From Terriglobia bacterium (GTDB taxonomy: Bacteria; Acidobacteriota; Terriglobia; Terriglobales; Acidobacteriaceae), in assembly GCA_020073645.1 (NCBI GenBank), contig JAIQET010000031.1:1-46310 (forward strand): 46,310 nt of DNA, given 5' to 3'. The notes under the pieces were generated by a model. The model saw nothing but the letters and a program-made list of their open reading frames with translations, had not been told where the DNA came from and ran no database searches. The position numbers and the translations under genes are program-made. This document shows, in pieces, positions 34,364-43,844 of this stretch. How positions within the stretch are numbered: the stretch's first letter is position 1; each line of letters begins with the position of its first letter.

Positions 34364-34419
34364 GGGTCTGAGGTCACAGGTCTGAGGTCGGGGGTCCGAG
34401 GTCTGAGGTCCGGGTTCAG
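34364..34419 (+). repeat. heptamer array, RGGTCTG type, eight units
   Basis: GGGTCTG, AGGTCAC, AGGTCTG, AGGTCGG, GGGTCCG, AGGTCTG, AGGTCCG, GGTTCAG, in exact 7-bp register, the longest array in the window. The last unit overlaps the CarD TGA (34416-34418). Confidence 0.9.
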
Positions 34420-34952
34420 GCTTCGAATTCGGAAGCCTCGGGGAAGCGGAGCTTGCTCTTGGAGAGGGCCCTGGACAGTAGTTCCTCGATCTGAACTTCT
34501 TCGCAACTCTTGGCCATGGCGAGTTCGCTCACCAGGAGGTAGCGGGCGCGCTCGAGCATCTTCTTCTCACGGAAGGAGAGGGGCTTGGACTGGCTCAACA
34601 GCAGCAGGCCCTTGAGAACCGCGGCCACCTCCAGCAGTGAACCGGTGCGCATGCGTTCGGAGTTTTCCTTGAAACGGTACTTCCAGTCGGCGTTGTTGTC
34701 ACAAGCGCCATCTGTAAGAAAATCAACGATTTTCTGGATTTCCCCGTTCTTTACGACCCGCCGCAGGCCAACAGTCGTCACATTGTGGAAGGGCACCATC
34801 ACCTTCAAGCTGCTGGACTTAATCTTGAGCAGGTAGAACTTCTCCACAGTCTCACCCATAGTGCGGCTGCTGATTTGCTCAATGATTCCAACGCCATGGT
34901 TGGGGTAAACGACTTTATCGCCTATGTGGAAACTGCCATCGCTGCTGATCAT
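34416..34952 (-). CDS. carD: CarD/CdnL-family transcription regulator
   Basis: The protein (178 aa) binds RNA polymerase beta through an N-terminal Tudor-like domain and stabilises open complexes at promoters. That domain is seen in FHIGDKVVYPNHGVGIIEQIS, FYLLKIKSSSLKVMVPFHNV and VGLRRVV. The C-terminal helical DNA-binding domain follows (DWKYRFKENSERMRTGS, FREKKMLERARYLLVSELAM, IEELLSRAL). CarD-type factors regulate rRNA and housekeeping promoters. It is divergent from greA, another RNA polymerase-binding factor, with a promoter in the 256-bp gap. Its stop codon lies inside a heptamer array. Confidence 0.94.
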   Translation of the reverse strand: MISSDGSFHIGDKVVYPNHGVGIIEQISSRTMGETVEKFYLLKIKSSSLKVMVPFHNVTTVGLRRVVKNGEIQKIVDFLTDGACDNNADWKYRFKENSERMRTGSLLEVAAVLKGLLLLSQSKPLSFREKKMLERARYLLVSELAMAKSCEEVQIEELLSRALSKSKLRFPEASEFEA

Positions 34953-34999
34953 GAGAGGATACCCACGAGCGCGGGGGAACCGAGGGACAACACTGGCGT

Positions 35000-35028
35000 A
35001 GTTTATCCCAAACTGGGCCGAAAGGCAA
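35000..35028 (-). promoter_or_regulatory. sigma70-like promoter of carD
   Basis: Minus strand: TTGCCT (35028-35023), 17 bp, TAAACT (35005-35000). Each hexamer matches four of six consensus positions. The start would be near 34993, giving a leader of ~40 nt. Confidence 0.5.
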
Positions 35029-35191
35029 TTCCAGCCTGTGTTTTCAGGCGAGAATGGGGTAAATCACAAGCGCTAAACTCATGTGCGGACAGGAATTGGT
35101 ACTCGGTGGGGCACGAGGGGACAAAGCGCACAGCCAAGTTCCCCCGATGGCGGGAACGGCGGGTGCGGCATCCACGGGGTGGCGCAAGGTT

Positions 35192-35197
35192 TATAAT
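35192..35197 (+). promoter_or_regulatory. perfect -10 hexamer just upstream of greA
   Basis: TATAAT ends 11 bases before ATG 35209. With a start five to seven bases later the leader would be only a few nt, and there is no SD. No clear -35 is present. Confidence 0.55.
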
Positions 35198-35208
35198 CCG
35201 ATCAAGCC

Positions 35209-35688
35209 ATGCCCGAGCACATCAAGAAAAAACTTCAGGAAGAGATCAGCGCGCTGGAACACGAGCTGAGTCACGAGCTTCCCAAGGAACTCAAGAAGGC
35301 GGTCGCCCTGGGGGACCTGAGTGAGAACGCCGAGTACCACATGGCGAAACAGCGCCAGGAGTTCGTTAAGGCGCGGCTGCGGCAGCTGGGGCGGCGCCTG
35401 GCCGACTTGTCACTTATTAATATGAATAACATCCCGAAGGACAAGGTCGGGTTAGGCTCCACGGTTAAGGTTTATGACAACGATAAGGGTGAGGAGATCG
35501 AGTACAAGCTGGTGACCAGCGAGGAGTCCGACGTGGCCGCCGGCAAGATTTCCACAACGTCTCCGATCGGACGTGCCCTGCTGAACAAGAAGGCTGGTGA
35601 CAGCGCCGTGGTGGTTACGCCCAATGGCAAGCGCGAAATGGAAATCCTGAGCCTGACCACGATCCACGACGAGGCCGAAGCCGTATGA
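35209..35688 (+). CDS. greA: transcription elongation factor GreA
   Basis: The 159-residue protein has the N-terminal coiled coil (KKLQEEISALEHELSHELPKELKKAV) with the acidic tip GDLSENAEYH (D36, E39) that reaches into the RNA polymerase secondary channel to stimulate transcript cleavage. A C-terminal FKBP-like domain follows (GLGSTVKVYDNDKGEEIEYKLV, SPIGRALLNKKAGDSAVVVTPNG). Length matches the family. The start is ATG with no SD and a very short possible leader. Its stop overlaps the next start by four bases (ATGA), so it is coupled to the phosphatidyltransferase gene. Confidence 0.96.
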   Translation: MPEHIKKKLQEEISALEHELSHELPKELKKAVALGDLSENAEYHMAKQRQEFVKARLRQLGRRLADLSLINMNNIPKDKVGLGSTVKVYDNDKGEEIEYKLVTSEESDVAAGKISTTSPIGRALLNKKAGDSAVVVTPNGKREMEILSLTTIHDEAEAV

Positions 35689-36323
35689 CCTGGACGAGCG
35701 CATTTGGGCGCGGTTGCGGGGTACTGCTGGATGCCATTGTGCGCTGGCTGGCGCTGGCGCGCATCAACCCCAATGTGTTGACGTTCCTGGGACTGGTAGT
35801 CAATACCATCGCCGCCCTCCTGTTTGGCTATGCCAACGGTGACAATCAGGCCCGCTTGTTCCGCTACGCCGGGTTGGTGATCATCGCCTCCGGGTTCTTT
35901 GACCTGGTGGACGGGCGCGTGGCGCGCGCCACCAACCGGGTCACGCGTTTCGGCGGCTTCTTTGATTCGGTGATTGACCGCTACAGCGACGCTTCGCAGT
36001 TCTTCGGCTTGCTGGTGTTTTATGCGCGCGGCGACCGGTTCTTCTATGTTGTGCTCAGCGCCTTCGTGATGGTCAGCGCCATCATGGTGAGTTACAGCCG
36101 GGCGCGGGCGGAGTCGCTGATCGGGTCGTGCCGGGTTGGGTTCATGGAGCGGCCGGAGCGGCTGGTACTGATCATCATTGGAGCGCTGTTCAACCGGATG
36201 GCTCCGGTGCTCTGGATCATCGCCGTGCTGTCAACGATCACTGTTATCCATCGCATCCGTTATACCTGGACGCGAACGAGCGGCATCGAAGCCGTTCCCG
36301 CCAACCCCGGCCAGGCCGCGTAG
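35685..36323 (+). CDS. CDP-alcohol phosphatidyltransferase family protein
   Basis: This membrane enzyme (212 aa, six helices) shows the full catalytic signature DLVDGRVARATNRVTRFGGF and on, with D73, D76, G77, A80, R81, G90, D94 and D98 in the required spacing. Members exchange CMP in a CDP-lipid for an alcohol (glycerol phosphate, inositol phosphate, serine or other), making a phospholipid. The second half (SYSRARAESLIGSCRVGFMERPERLVLIII) resembles inositol-phosphate- or archaetidyl-type enzymes more than PgsA, but I cannot fix the acceptor. It is translationally coupled to greA. Confidence 0.92.
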   Translation: MTWTSAFGRGCGVLLDAIVRWLALARINPNVLTFLGLVVNTIAALLFGYANGDNQARLFRYAGLVIIASGFFDLVDGRVARATNRVTRFGGFFDSVIDRYSDASQFFGLLVFYARGDRFFYVVLSAFVMVSAIMVSYSRARAESLIGSCRVGFMERPERLVLIIIGALFNRMAPVLWIIAVLSTITVIHRIRYTWTRTSGIEAVPANPGQAA

Positions 36324-36390
36324 GTACTGCATATCTGACCGGCAAAGTCTTTCCTATGGGCGCCATCCGCCACCGGACACACTCGCCTCG

Positions 36391-37338
36391 TTAATTCTTG
36401 TTCATGAAACTGATCAATAGGGGATTCACTATCTCGGGATGCTCGTAGTAGGGGACGTGCGCGGCATCCCCGATGGGGTGGAACTCCGCCTGCGGGATGG
36501 CGCGCAAAACCGCCTGACTGACCTCGAACGGAACGTCTTTGTCGGCTTTTCCCCAGACTAACAGCACTGGCTTGTGGCTTTCTCCAACGCTCTGGAATTC
36601 CTGACGGCCATCGCGGGTAAGGTAATGGCGCGCGGTCGAGAGCAGGGCCCACAGGAAGCCCCGATACTGCATCTGCTGCTGATAGCGGATGAAGTAGCCG
36701 GGATAATGCTCGGGATGAAGGAAGTCCTCCTGCTGCACGGCGACCAAAGTGGGAGCAATCTGCAGGCGGTTGATGTATTCCCCGAGCAGAGGAGTTCGCA
36801 ATTGCCAGGGGAGCGGATCGCCGGCGAGATAAGCTGGATCGAAAAGCGAAATGGTGCGTACTTTCTCCGGATAGCGGGCGGCGAATGTGACGACGATGGC
36901 GCCACCCATGGAGGCGCCCACCAGATCGATTGGACCGGAAATTTTCAAGGCGGCGAGCAGATCGAGCAGTTGGCGATCGAAGAGACCGGCGTCGTAGCGG
37001 AGATCGGGGCGGTCGGAGAGGCCGCGGCCATAGAGGTCGTAGCGAAGCACGCGGAAGCCGGCTTGTACCAGGGGATCGAAAGTCTGGTCCCAGAGGAAAT
37101 AAGGCACGGAAAACCCGTGCACCAGCACCACGGTGCGCCCGTTTTCCGGGCCTTCCAGTTGGTAGTGGGTGAGGCCGTCGGTGAGTCGGATGAAATCTCC
37201 GGGCGCGCGATGCCGGACGGCATCGGTCAGGTCGCTAGTCTCCGGGTTGTAGCGGGCATAATTGGTTGCGAAGTATGCCCCAGTTCCAGCAATAACGAGG
37301 GCGAGCGCAACGGCAAAACGCTTGAGGAACTTGGGCAT
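36391..37338 (-). CDS. alpha/beta hydrolase, N-terminally anchored
   Basis: With ATG 37338 the protein has 315 residues. The N-terminal hydrophobic stretch (RFAVALALVIAGTGAYFATNY) acts as signal anchor or signal peptide. The hydrolase core has VVLVHGFSVPYFLWD (oxyanion region), the nucleophile elbow GASMGG (S143), LVWGKADKDVPF (acid D266 or D268) and AAHVPYYEHPE (H294). The lid (YLAGDPLPWQLRTPLLGEYINRL) is of the kind seen in lipase/esterase-like and haloalkane-like members. Substrate unknown. SD GGGGAGG precedes the start by 12 bases. A TATAGA in the upstream gap is a possible -10. Confidence 0.88.
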   Translation of the reverse strand: MPKFLKRFAVALALVIAGTGAYFATNYARYNPETSDLTDAVRHRAPGDFIRLTDGLTHYQLEGPENGRTVVLVHGFSVPYFLWDQTFDPLVQAGFRVLRYDLYGRGLSDRPDLRYDAGLFDRQLLDLLAALKISGPIDLVGASMGGAIVVTFAARYPEKVRTISLFDPAYLAGDPLPWQLRTPLLGEYINRLQIAPTLVAVQQEDFLHPEHYPGYFIRYQQQMQYRGFLWALLSTARHYLTRDGRQEFQSVGESHKPVLLVWGKADKDVPFEVSQAVLRAIPQAEFHPIGDAAHVPYYEHPEIVNPLLISFMNKN

Positions 37339-37419
37339 GGCAGTTCTTGCCTCCCCTGGACACCAGACGGCGGCGCCCAAGGAGCGTTCCTTCTATACAA
37401 CACTTGGTGGTTGAACACG

Positions 37420-37450
37420 AAAAAAATACGAGGCTAGCGAACTAGCCTCG
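37420..37450 (-). terminator. rho-independent terminator after the RD-rich gene
   Basis: CGAGGCTAG (37429-37437), loop CGAA, CTAGCCTCG (37442-37450), a perfect 9-bp stem. On the minus strand it is followed by TATTTTTTTCG. It lies 44 bases after the stop of the RD-rich protein gene. Confidence 0.92.
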
Positions 37451-37494
37451 CAGGCCCACTCCACACCTCTGGTTGGTCTTCGTCGCAAGCCTAG

Positions 37495-38016
37495 CTAGTC
37501 ACGGTCGTGATCGTGGTCACGATCGTGGTCACGATCGCGGTGGCGATCGCGGTCATGGTCACGGTCGCGGTGACGGTCATCGCGGTCGCGCCCGCGGTCA
37601 CGGTCGCGGCGGCGGTCGTCACGGTCATGGTCGCCATCGCGCCAGCCGTTCGTCCAGCGATCCCGGTCCCGATCCCGATCTCTGTCCCGGTCACGCCAAT
37701 CCTCGCGGCGATCAACGCGGCGATCAACGCGGACAAAGCGGCCCGGGTTCTCCCGCACTTCTTCGCGTACTCCGGGGTGACGCGCCAGGAACTCGCGGAG
37801 TTCCGGATGCTGTCCCAGGTAAACCGGATTAGCCCCCAAGCCTGGGTTCTGATTCAGGTCCCGCTGAATCGACGGGTGCGAATCCAAGAAACCATCGAAG
37901 TTGCGCAGCTCCGTACCGGAGATGTCGCGGTCGTCTACCTGCCCCCAGGCCAGCGAAGAAAGTCCAGCGCCGAGGAGAATGGCCAGGAACATGAGACGAA
38001 GATTTTTTCTGAACAT
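37495..38016 (-). CDS. secreted protein with Arg-Asp/His-Asp-rich tail
   Basis: This 173-residue protein has a signal peptide (LRLMFLAILLGAGLSSLAWG) and a folded part (residues ~28-95; DISGTELRNFDGFLDSHPSI, NPVYLGQHPELREFLARHPG). The last ~75 residues are almost only Arg, Asp and His in alternating dipeptides (DRDRDRDRD, HDRDRHRDRDHDRD). The folded part resembles short helical units found in other acidobacterial secreted proteins of unknown role. The tail is a polyampholyte with many histidines and could bind metal or nucleic acid. SD AAGGAGG is perfect. The tail is encoded by tandem GATCGTGGTCAC-like units, so it may vary in length. Confidence 0.85.
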   Translation of the reverse strand: MFRKNLRLMFLAILLGAGLSSLAWGQVDDRDISGTELRNFDGFLDSHPSIQRDLNQNPGLGANPVYLGQHPELREFLARHPGVREEVRENPGRFVRVDRRVDRREDWRDRDRDRDRDRDRWTNGWRDGDHDRDDRRRDRDRGRDRDDRHRDRDHDRDRHRDRDHDRDHDHDRD

Positions 38017-38251
38017 ATGTACCTCCTTCGAACCTTGCGGCTTCCGCCGCTACGAATCGTTGTTCATCAGTGGGAACCCGCCAGATCCGGTGAAGTTTCG
38101 TGCAGCAGGAGAGCGTTCCAGGAGAATATTTTGGAATTGAGAGGCAACCTTTTTTCGCCCACGTGCGCTCGGGCCAACGCACTTCGCTATTGCCTCCTTC
38201 ATACTCTCCCTGCGCCCGAATGCTAGACTAGTCGGTCATTTTCTTCCCGGG

Positions 38252-39184
38252 GTGGGGACTCTTGTGACAAGCAATCCTGTATTGGTAGTGCACGGCGGGG
38301 CTTGGGCCATTCCCGACGACATGGTGGAAGCTCATCTTAAGGGAATACGCAATGCCATGGCCGCGGGCTGGCGTGTGCTGAGCCGCGGTGGGCTGGCGCT
38401 GGACGCGGTCGAAGAGGCGGTCGTTGTCATGGAAGATGACGAGACCTTTGACGCCGGGCGTGGAAGCTTTCTCAACCGCGATGGCAAGGTACAACTGGAC
38501 GCGCTGATCATGGATGGCGCCACCCTGCGCGCTGGAGGAGTGGGGTGCGTGGAGCACATTGCCAACCCGGTGCGGGCAGCGCGGAAGATCCTGAGCGAGA
38601 GTCCGCACGTGTACTTTGTCGGTGAAGGGGCTGAGCGGTTGGCTGCGGAACACGGCATCCCGTTGTGCAAGAACGAAGACCTGATTATTCCGCGGGAGGT
38701 CGCGCGGTTGCGGGAGTTCCAGGCACATGCCGAGGAACATCGCGCTGATTTGTTCGCGCCCACCATTTCTCACGACACGGTCGGCGCCGTGGCCCTCGAC
38801 CAGGATGGCAACATCGCGGCCGCTACCTCGACGGGAGGCACACTCAACAAGGCTCCGGGACGCCTGGGGGATTCGTCGTTGATCGGTTGCGGCTGTTTTG
38901 CCGATAACAAGACGGCAGCGGCGTCCACCACGGGGTGGGGGGAGCCGATCATGAAACTGGTGCTGGCAAAGTGGGCCGCGGACCGGGTGGCTTCCGGCAA
39001 CGCGCCGGAGTGGGCGGCGGCGGAAGCAATCGACTACCTGAAGACCCGTGTGAACGGACACGGCGGCATGATCCTGCTGGACGCCCGCGGGCGCTTCGGA
39101 ATCGCACATAACACGCCACGCATGGCTTGGGCGTACAAGACGCCCCAACAGGAAAGCTACGGCATCGAGCGAAAAGACCTCTAG
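38252..39184 (+). CDS. isoaspartyl peptidase / type-2 L-asparaginase
   Basis: This Ntn-hydrolase (310 aa as drawn) cleaves itself before a threonine to form the active heterodimer. N-terminal LVVHGGAWAIPDDM, RGSFLNRDGKVQLDALIMDG and the autocleavage site ISHDTVGAVALDQDGNIAA (T176) are all in place, with GGTLNKAPGRLGDSSLIGCG after it. It removes isoaspartate from damaged peptides or hydrolyses asparagine. The frame begins at GTG 38252, but GTG 38264 has a GGGGA SD-like run ahead of it and is about as likely. TAGACT (38224-38229) is a possible -10. The 235-bp gap before it holds mostly the leader of the divergent gene. Confidence 0.92.
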   Translation: MGTLVTSNPVLVVHGGAWAIPDDMVEAHLKGIRNAMAAGWRVLSRGGLALDAVEEAVVVMEDDETFDAGRGSFLNRDGKVQLDALIMDGATLRAGGVGCVEHIANPVRAARKILSESPHVYFVGEGAERLAAEHGIPLCKNEDLIIPREVARLREFQAHAEEHRADLFAPTISHDTVGAVALDQDGNIAAATSTGGTLNKAPGRLGDSSLIGCGCFADNKTAAASTTGWGEPIMKLVLAKWAADRVASGNAPEWAAAEAIDYLKTRVNGHGGMILLDARGRFGIAHNTPRMAWAYKTPQQESYGIERKDL

Positions 39185-39405
39185 ATTACCGCCGAGGGCA
39201 CACTCCTTGTCTGGCGGACCATTTTGGTGCGCGGGCGGTTTGACTAAACCTGTTCTTTTCGCGGTTCTAGCTTGCTTTCCCTACGCCTCCTGATGTAAAA
39301 ACCAGCGAACACCCGCCTTAAGGTATGCGCGCCTTCTTGATGCTCGCCAACCGCTTCTGGCCGTCTTGTAGGCCAGTTCGGGAACAATTCTAATGGGGAG
39401 AGCCT

Positions 39406-42400
39406 ATGACAATGCGTAAGCCCGTCTCGCTCGCATTCTTGGTACTGCTGCTGACTACACTCGGATTCGCCCAAGGGGCTGCTTCGGGCGACCTGCATGT
39501 CACCGTCAAAGACCCGAGCGGCAACCTGGTGACCAACGCCACGGTCACGGCACGTGATCCCGCCAAAGCTTTTCAGCGCTCGACAACGGTGAACACCGAG
39601 GGAGAATACCGCCTCATGGCGCTGCCGCCGGGAAGGTATACGGTGACGGCGGAGGGCCCGGGCTTCGCGAAAACCGAGGTCAGCAATGTCGCCATCACCG
39701 TGGGTCAGATGGCGGAGTTGCCCCTGACCCTTACGGTTGCCGGAACCAAAGAGGTGGTGAATGTCAGCTCCGAAGCCGAGGTGGTGGAAACTCAGCGCAG
39801 TTCCTCCACCGACACCATCGAGCAGCGGCGGATTGATAACCTTCCCATCAACGGACGGAACTACATCAATTTTGCGTTGACGGACTCGCGGCTGGCGCGC
39901 GATGACGCACCCAGCATCGGCGCTGCGCCTACTTCCGGTCTGAACATGAGCGGACAGCGGGCACGCTCCAACCTGGTGAACGTGGATGGCGAGGACGCCG
40001 TGGACAACTCGACCAACGGCATCCGTTCCACGGTTTCGCAGGAAGCGGTGCAGGAATTCCAGATCATCACCAACGGGTATGCGGCAGAGTACGGACGCGC
40101 CTCGGGTGGCGTAGTGAACATCATCACCCGGTCGGGATCGAACGATTTCCATGGCGACGCGTACGGCTACCTGCGGAACCGGAACTTCCAGGCGGTGAAC
40201 CCGTTCTCCACGGTTTCCAATCCCGCTTACACGCGCACGCAAGCGGGGGTAGCCTTCGGCGGACCCATCAAGAAAAACAAGACTTACTATTATTTCTCCT
40301 GGGAGGGTACGTGGCGGCAGGAGACGGGGTTCTCGAGCATTGGGGCCCCGGACGGCAATTTTGGATTAGTGCCTTTTGACGCGTCTGCCTTTCTAGCGCA
40401 GCCGCCGCAGACTTACGTGATTCAGGCGACTCCAGACCAGGTGAAATTCCTCAACAGCGTCCCACCCGGAACTCCGGGAATAGACCAGTACGTGATCCTT
40501 GTAGGAAGATCTTCGGGAATGGCACTCGATGGTTCTTGGCCTGGCCCGTTGGCGTTGGGTGGCGGTGTCAGCGGTTTCCCGACTTCCTGCCTGGCGCCCC
40601 CGTGTTTTGTGCCGTCGTCTTTCGTGCCGTTGAAGAGTTTGATTGGAAATTTCCCGGTTTCCGAGCGGACCGACCTGTACTCACTGCGCCTAGACCATAA
40701 CTTCACCAACAACAACCGGATCATGCTGCGCGGGGGCGTGAGTCCGAGCGACCAAACCGGCATCCAGGTGCAGGCACAGGGTCCGCAGAATTTCGGACAG
40801 AACGCCTTCTCGCGCACTTCGACGCAGAACTATCACGACTGGTCGATTACCGGCCAGGACCAGTGGACAATAGGCAACAACAAGATCAATGAATTTCGCT
40901 TCCAGTACGCGCGACGGGGCTTGTTGTATAGCTTCTCCCGCGGGGCGGGCGGCAGTAACGTCGCGGTGAACATACCCGGATTTGCTTTCTTCGGTCGGGA
41001 GCCGTTTTCGTTTGTCAACCGCACGGAACAACGCTACCAGGCGACCGATAACTTTTCCTGGTCGAAGGGTACGCACAACATCAAATTTGGAGTGGACGGC
41101 AACTATCTGCCTCTGAGCGCCGACTTCACCGTCAACTTCGGGGGCATCTACAACTTCGGCCAGCAGTCCCTTGTCGCGGGGGTACCAGCCTTTAGCCCGG
41201 TGCAGGCTTACGGGGCAGGCATTCCCTCGAACTTTATCCAAGGCGTGGGCAATCCCCACGACGCCTTCAGCAATACCATCATGGGCGCTTTCGCGCAGGA
41301 CAGCTGGCGCATCAGGTCGAACCTGACGCTGAACTACGGGGTGCGGTACGACGTGGAATTCACGCCCACTTTCAGTCCACTGAACTCGACCGCGGCATTC
41401 GGTCAGAAGTTCCTGGGGATCACCCAGGGCATTCCGCGCGACTTCAATAACGTGGCGCCGCGCATTGGATTGGCGTGGGACCCGCACAACGACGGGAAGA
41501 GTGTGTTCCGCGCCTCCTACGGTTTGTTCTACGATCATCCGCTGCTGGCGCTGGCCTTCGACTCTGACGTGGCCGACGGCTCCCAGGCGCCGCAGATTGT
41601 GCTGTTCCCCGGGGCGCCCGACGCCGCGTGCTCACTCAACGCCAGCAATGCATTCCAAGGGCTGTTGGGCTGCCTGCCAGCCAGCTTCACTTACCTGCCC
41701 AATCAGCAGCGTTTCAACCCTGCTCCCAATACGCAATCCGTCTTCACCAACCAGAACTACCTTTCTGGGGGCGTACCGTTGGCCATCCAGCCCTTTGGGT
41801 TCCCCACCTCCAGGAATTTCCAATACGCCCAAGCCCACCAGGCCAATTTCACCTATGAGCGCGATCTGGGACACGACCTCTCGCTCAGCCTGGAATACAA
41901 CTTCAATGGCGGACGGCATCTGAACCGCCCCATCAACGTGAATGCGGTAAAACCGGGGGCTCTGCTCGCCAACTGGCAGGCCGCGCTCTCGGACCCCACT
42001 TCCGGAGCCTCCACCTTAGGCCCGCTGGGCGTAGGCGCAGTGCCCTTCACCCAAGGCGGGACACCCTGCCAGCTGGGAGACGGCCCGTCTTGGGTTTCGT
42101 CCGCGTTGGCCAGTTTCTTCCGTCCGTCGGGTCTCAACCCCTCCATTGCCCGGGCGCTGATTGACACACCTTTTGAAGGCTGCATAGCCCAAGCGCAGGC
42201 ATTCCTGCACGCCTTCGGCCTAAACGCGGCGTGCGATCCTACCTCGCTGGCAAACTGCGTTCCCTTCAGTGACATGCCAGCCAACTTCAGCAACGGAAGC
42301 TCGGTGTACCACGGCTTCACCGCCAACCTGCGCAAGCGCTTCTCGCAGCACTACGAGTTCCTGGTCTCGTACACCTGGTCGCACTCGATCGACGACTCCA

Positions 42401-43005
42401 CCGATCTACAATCGCCGCTGGAACCGCAGGACAACTACAACCTGGCTGCGGAACGCTCGAACTCGCTGTTTGACCAGCGCCACCGCTTTGTGTTCAGCGG
42501 GGTGTACCAGAGCGGAACGCTGGGCGGCACGGGGTTCCTAAGGAAGTTTTTCTCCGACTGGACGGTGGCACCCATCGTTGAGGTCGTTTCCGGACGTCCG
42601 TTCAATATCATTACCGGCGACGACCGGAATTTTGACTTCAGTACGCCGACCGACCGTCCCTTGATTGCGGCGGCCGGAACACAGAACCTCTGCGGCGACA
42701 AAGCGGCCGCATCGCGGTTTTCCCCCACAGGCTTCCTGATCCCCGCCTGCTTCCTGGACGGGACGCTGACCGGGAACCTGGGGCGGAACGCCGGCACCAA
42801 ACCGTACAACCTGTTTACGGACATCCGGGTCGGGAAGCGCATTCCCATCGGCGAGCGGTTCGCGCTGGAAGGTAATGTGGACGCGTTCAACCTTATCAAC
42901 AGGTTCAATGTGTCCGACGTGAACCCGCTGTGGAACAGCGGCCAGGTGGCGACCGCTGCCTTCGATCCACGCCAGTTCCAGTTCTCGGTGAAGGTGACCT
43001 GGTAG
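39406..43005 (+). CDS. Oar-like TonB-dependent outer-membrane receptor
   Basis: The 1199-residue protein begins with a signal peptide (LAFLVLLLTTLGFAQ) and a carboxypeptidase-regulatory-like domain (DLHVTVKDPSGNLVTNATVTA, GEYRLMALPPGRYTVTAEGPGF, about residues 27-110). A plug domain comes next (RRIDNLPINGRNYINFAL, EAVQEFQIITNGYAAEYGRASGGVVNIITRSGSN), then a long beta-barrel region ending in FNVSDVNPLW and a final aromatic-rich strand QFSVKVTW, usual for outer-membrane proteins. Such receptors are highly expanded in Acidobacteriota and may import plant or other polymers; the ligand is unknown. SD GGGGAG precedes the ATG. The 220-bp gap upstream has a CTGGCC/GGCCAG hairpin but no clear promoter. 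Confidence 0.94.
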   Translation: MTMRKPVSLAFLVLLLTTLGFAQGAASGDLHVTVKDPSGNLVTNATVTARDPAKAFQRSTTVNTEGEYRLMALPPGRYTVTAEGPGFAKTEVSNVAITVGQMAELPLTLTVAGTKEVVNVSSEAEVVETQRSSSTDTIEQRRIDNLPINGRNYINFALTDSRLARDDAPSIGAAPTSGLNMSGQRARSNLVNVDGEDAVDNSTNGIRSTVSQEAVQEFQIITNGYAAEYGRASGGVVNIITRSGSNDFHGDAYGYLRNRNFQAVNPFSTVSNPAYTRTQAGVAFGGPIKKNKTYYYFSWEGTWRQETGFSSIGAPDGNFGLVPFDASAFLAQPPQTYVIQATPDQVKFLNSVPPGTPGIDQYVILVGRSSGMALDGSWPGPLALGGGVSGFPTSCLAPPCFVPSSFVPLKSLIGNFPVSERTDLYSLRLDHNFTNNNRIMLRGGVSPSDQTGIQVQAQGPQNFGQNAFSRTSTQNYHDWSITGQDQWTIGNNKINEFRFQYARRGLLYSFSRGAGGSNVAVNIPGFAFFGREPFSFVNRTEQRYQATDNFSWSKGTHNIKFGVDGNYLPLSADFTVNFGGIYNFGQQSLVAGVPAFSPVQAYGAGIPSNFIQGVGNPHDAFSNTIMGAFAQDSWRIRSNLTLNYGVRYDVEFTPTFSPLNSTAAFGQKFLGITQGIPRDFNNVAPRIGLAWDPHNDGKSVFRASYGLFYDHPLLALAFDSDVADGSQAPQIVLFPGAPDAACSLNASNAFQGLLGCLPASFTYLPNQQRFNPAPNTQSVFTNQNYLSGGVPLAIQPFGFPTSRNFQYAQAHQANFTYERDLGHDLSLSLEYNFNGGRHLNRPINVNAVKPGALLANWQAALSDPTSGASTLGPLGVGAVPFTQGGTPCQLGDGPSWVSSALASFFRPSGLNPSIARALIDTPFEGCIAQAQAFLHAFGLNAACDPTSLANCVPFSDMPANFSNGSSVYHGFTANLRKRFSQHYEFLVSYTWSHSIDDSTDLQSPLEPQDNYNLAAERSNSLFDQRHRFVFSGVYQSGTLGGTGFLRKFFSDWTVAPIVEVVSGRPFNIITGDDRNFDFSTPTDRPLIAAAGTQNLCGDKAAASRFSPTGFLIPACFLDGTLTGNLGRNAGTKPYNLFTDIRVGKRIPIGERFALEGNVDAFNLINRFNVSDVNPLWNSGQVATAAFDPRQFQFSVKVTW

Positions 43006-43036
43006 GGAGAAATCTCGATTTTTCGCTTGATGTCTG

Positions 43037-43062
43037 GGGCGGGCTGAGTGCCCGCCCTTTTT
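43037..43062 (+). terminator. rho-independent terminator of the receptor gene
   Basis: GGGCGGGC (43037-43044), loop TGAGT, GCCCGCCC (43050-43057), then TTTTT. A perfect 8-bp GC-rich stem 31 bases after the receptor stop. Confidence 0.93.
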
Positions 43063-43139
43063 CCTTCCCGTGGCCCTCCGGTGCTCTCCTGTTACACTCT
43101 CTTTTTTCACTCTTCGCGAATGCCAGGAGCCTGTTCTCC

Positions 43140-43805
<666 letters not shown>

Positions 43806-43844
43806 GGAAGGGCTTACCGGATACTACTGCTTTTGCGTTTCTGG

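Noticed and set aside
34364..34419. heptamer array considered as CRISPR or iteron-type origin
   Set aside because: A 7-bp unit without spacer is not CRISPR; no replication initiator or DnaA boxes are nearby and the array overlaps a stop codon like others in the window.
37500..37700. tandem DNA units considered as CRISPR array
   Set aside because: Units are about 6-12 bp, degenerate and in frame with a secreted protein; no spacers of 30-40 bp and no cas genes.
37507..38226. 239-codon plus-strand frame with Val/Ala/Ile repeats opposite the RD-rich gene
   Set aside because: It arises from the complementary strand of the repetitive tail; no SD, and the minus-strand gene has signal peptide, SD and terminator.
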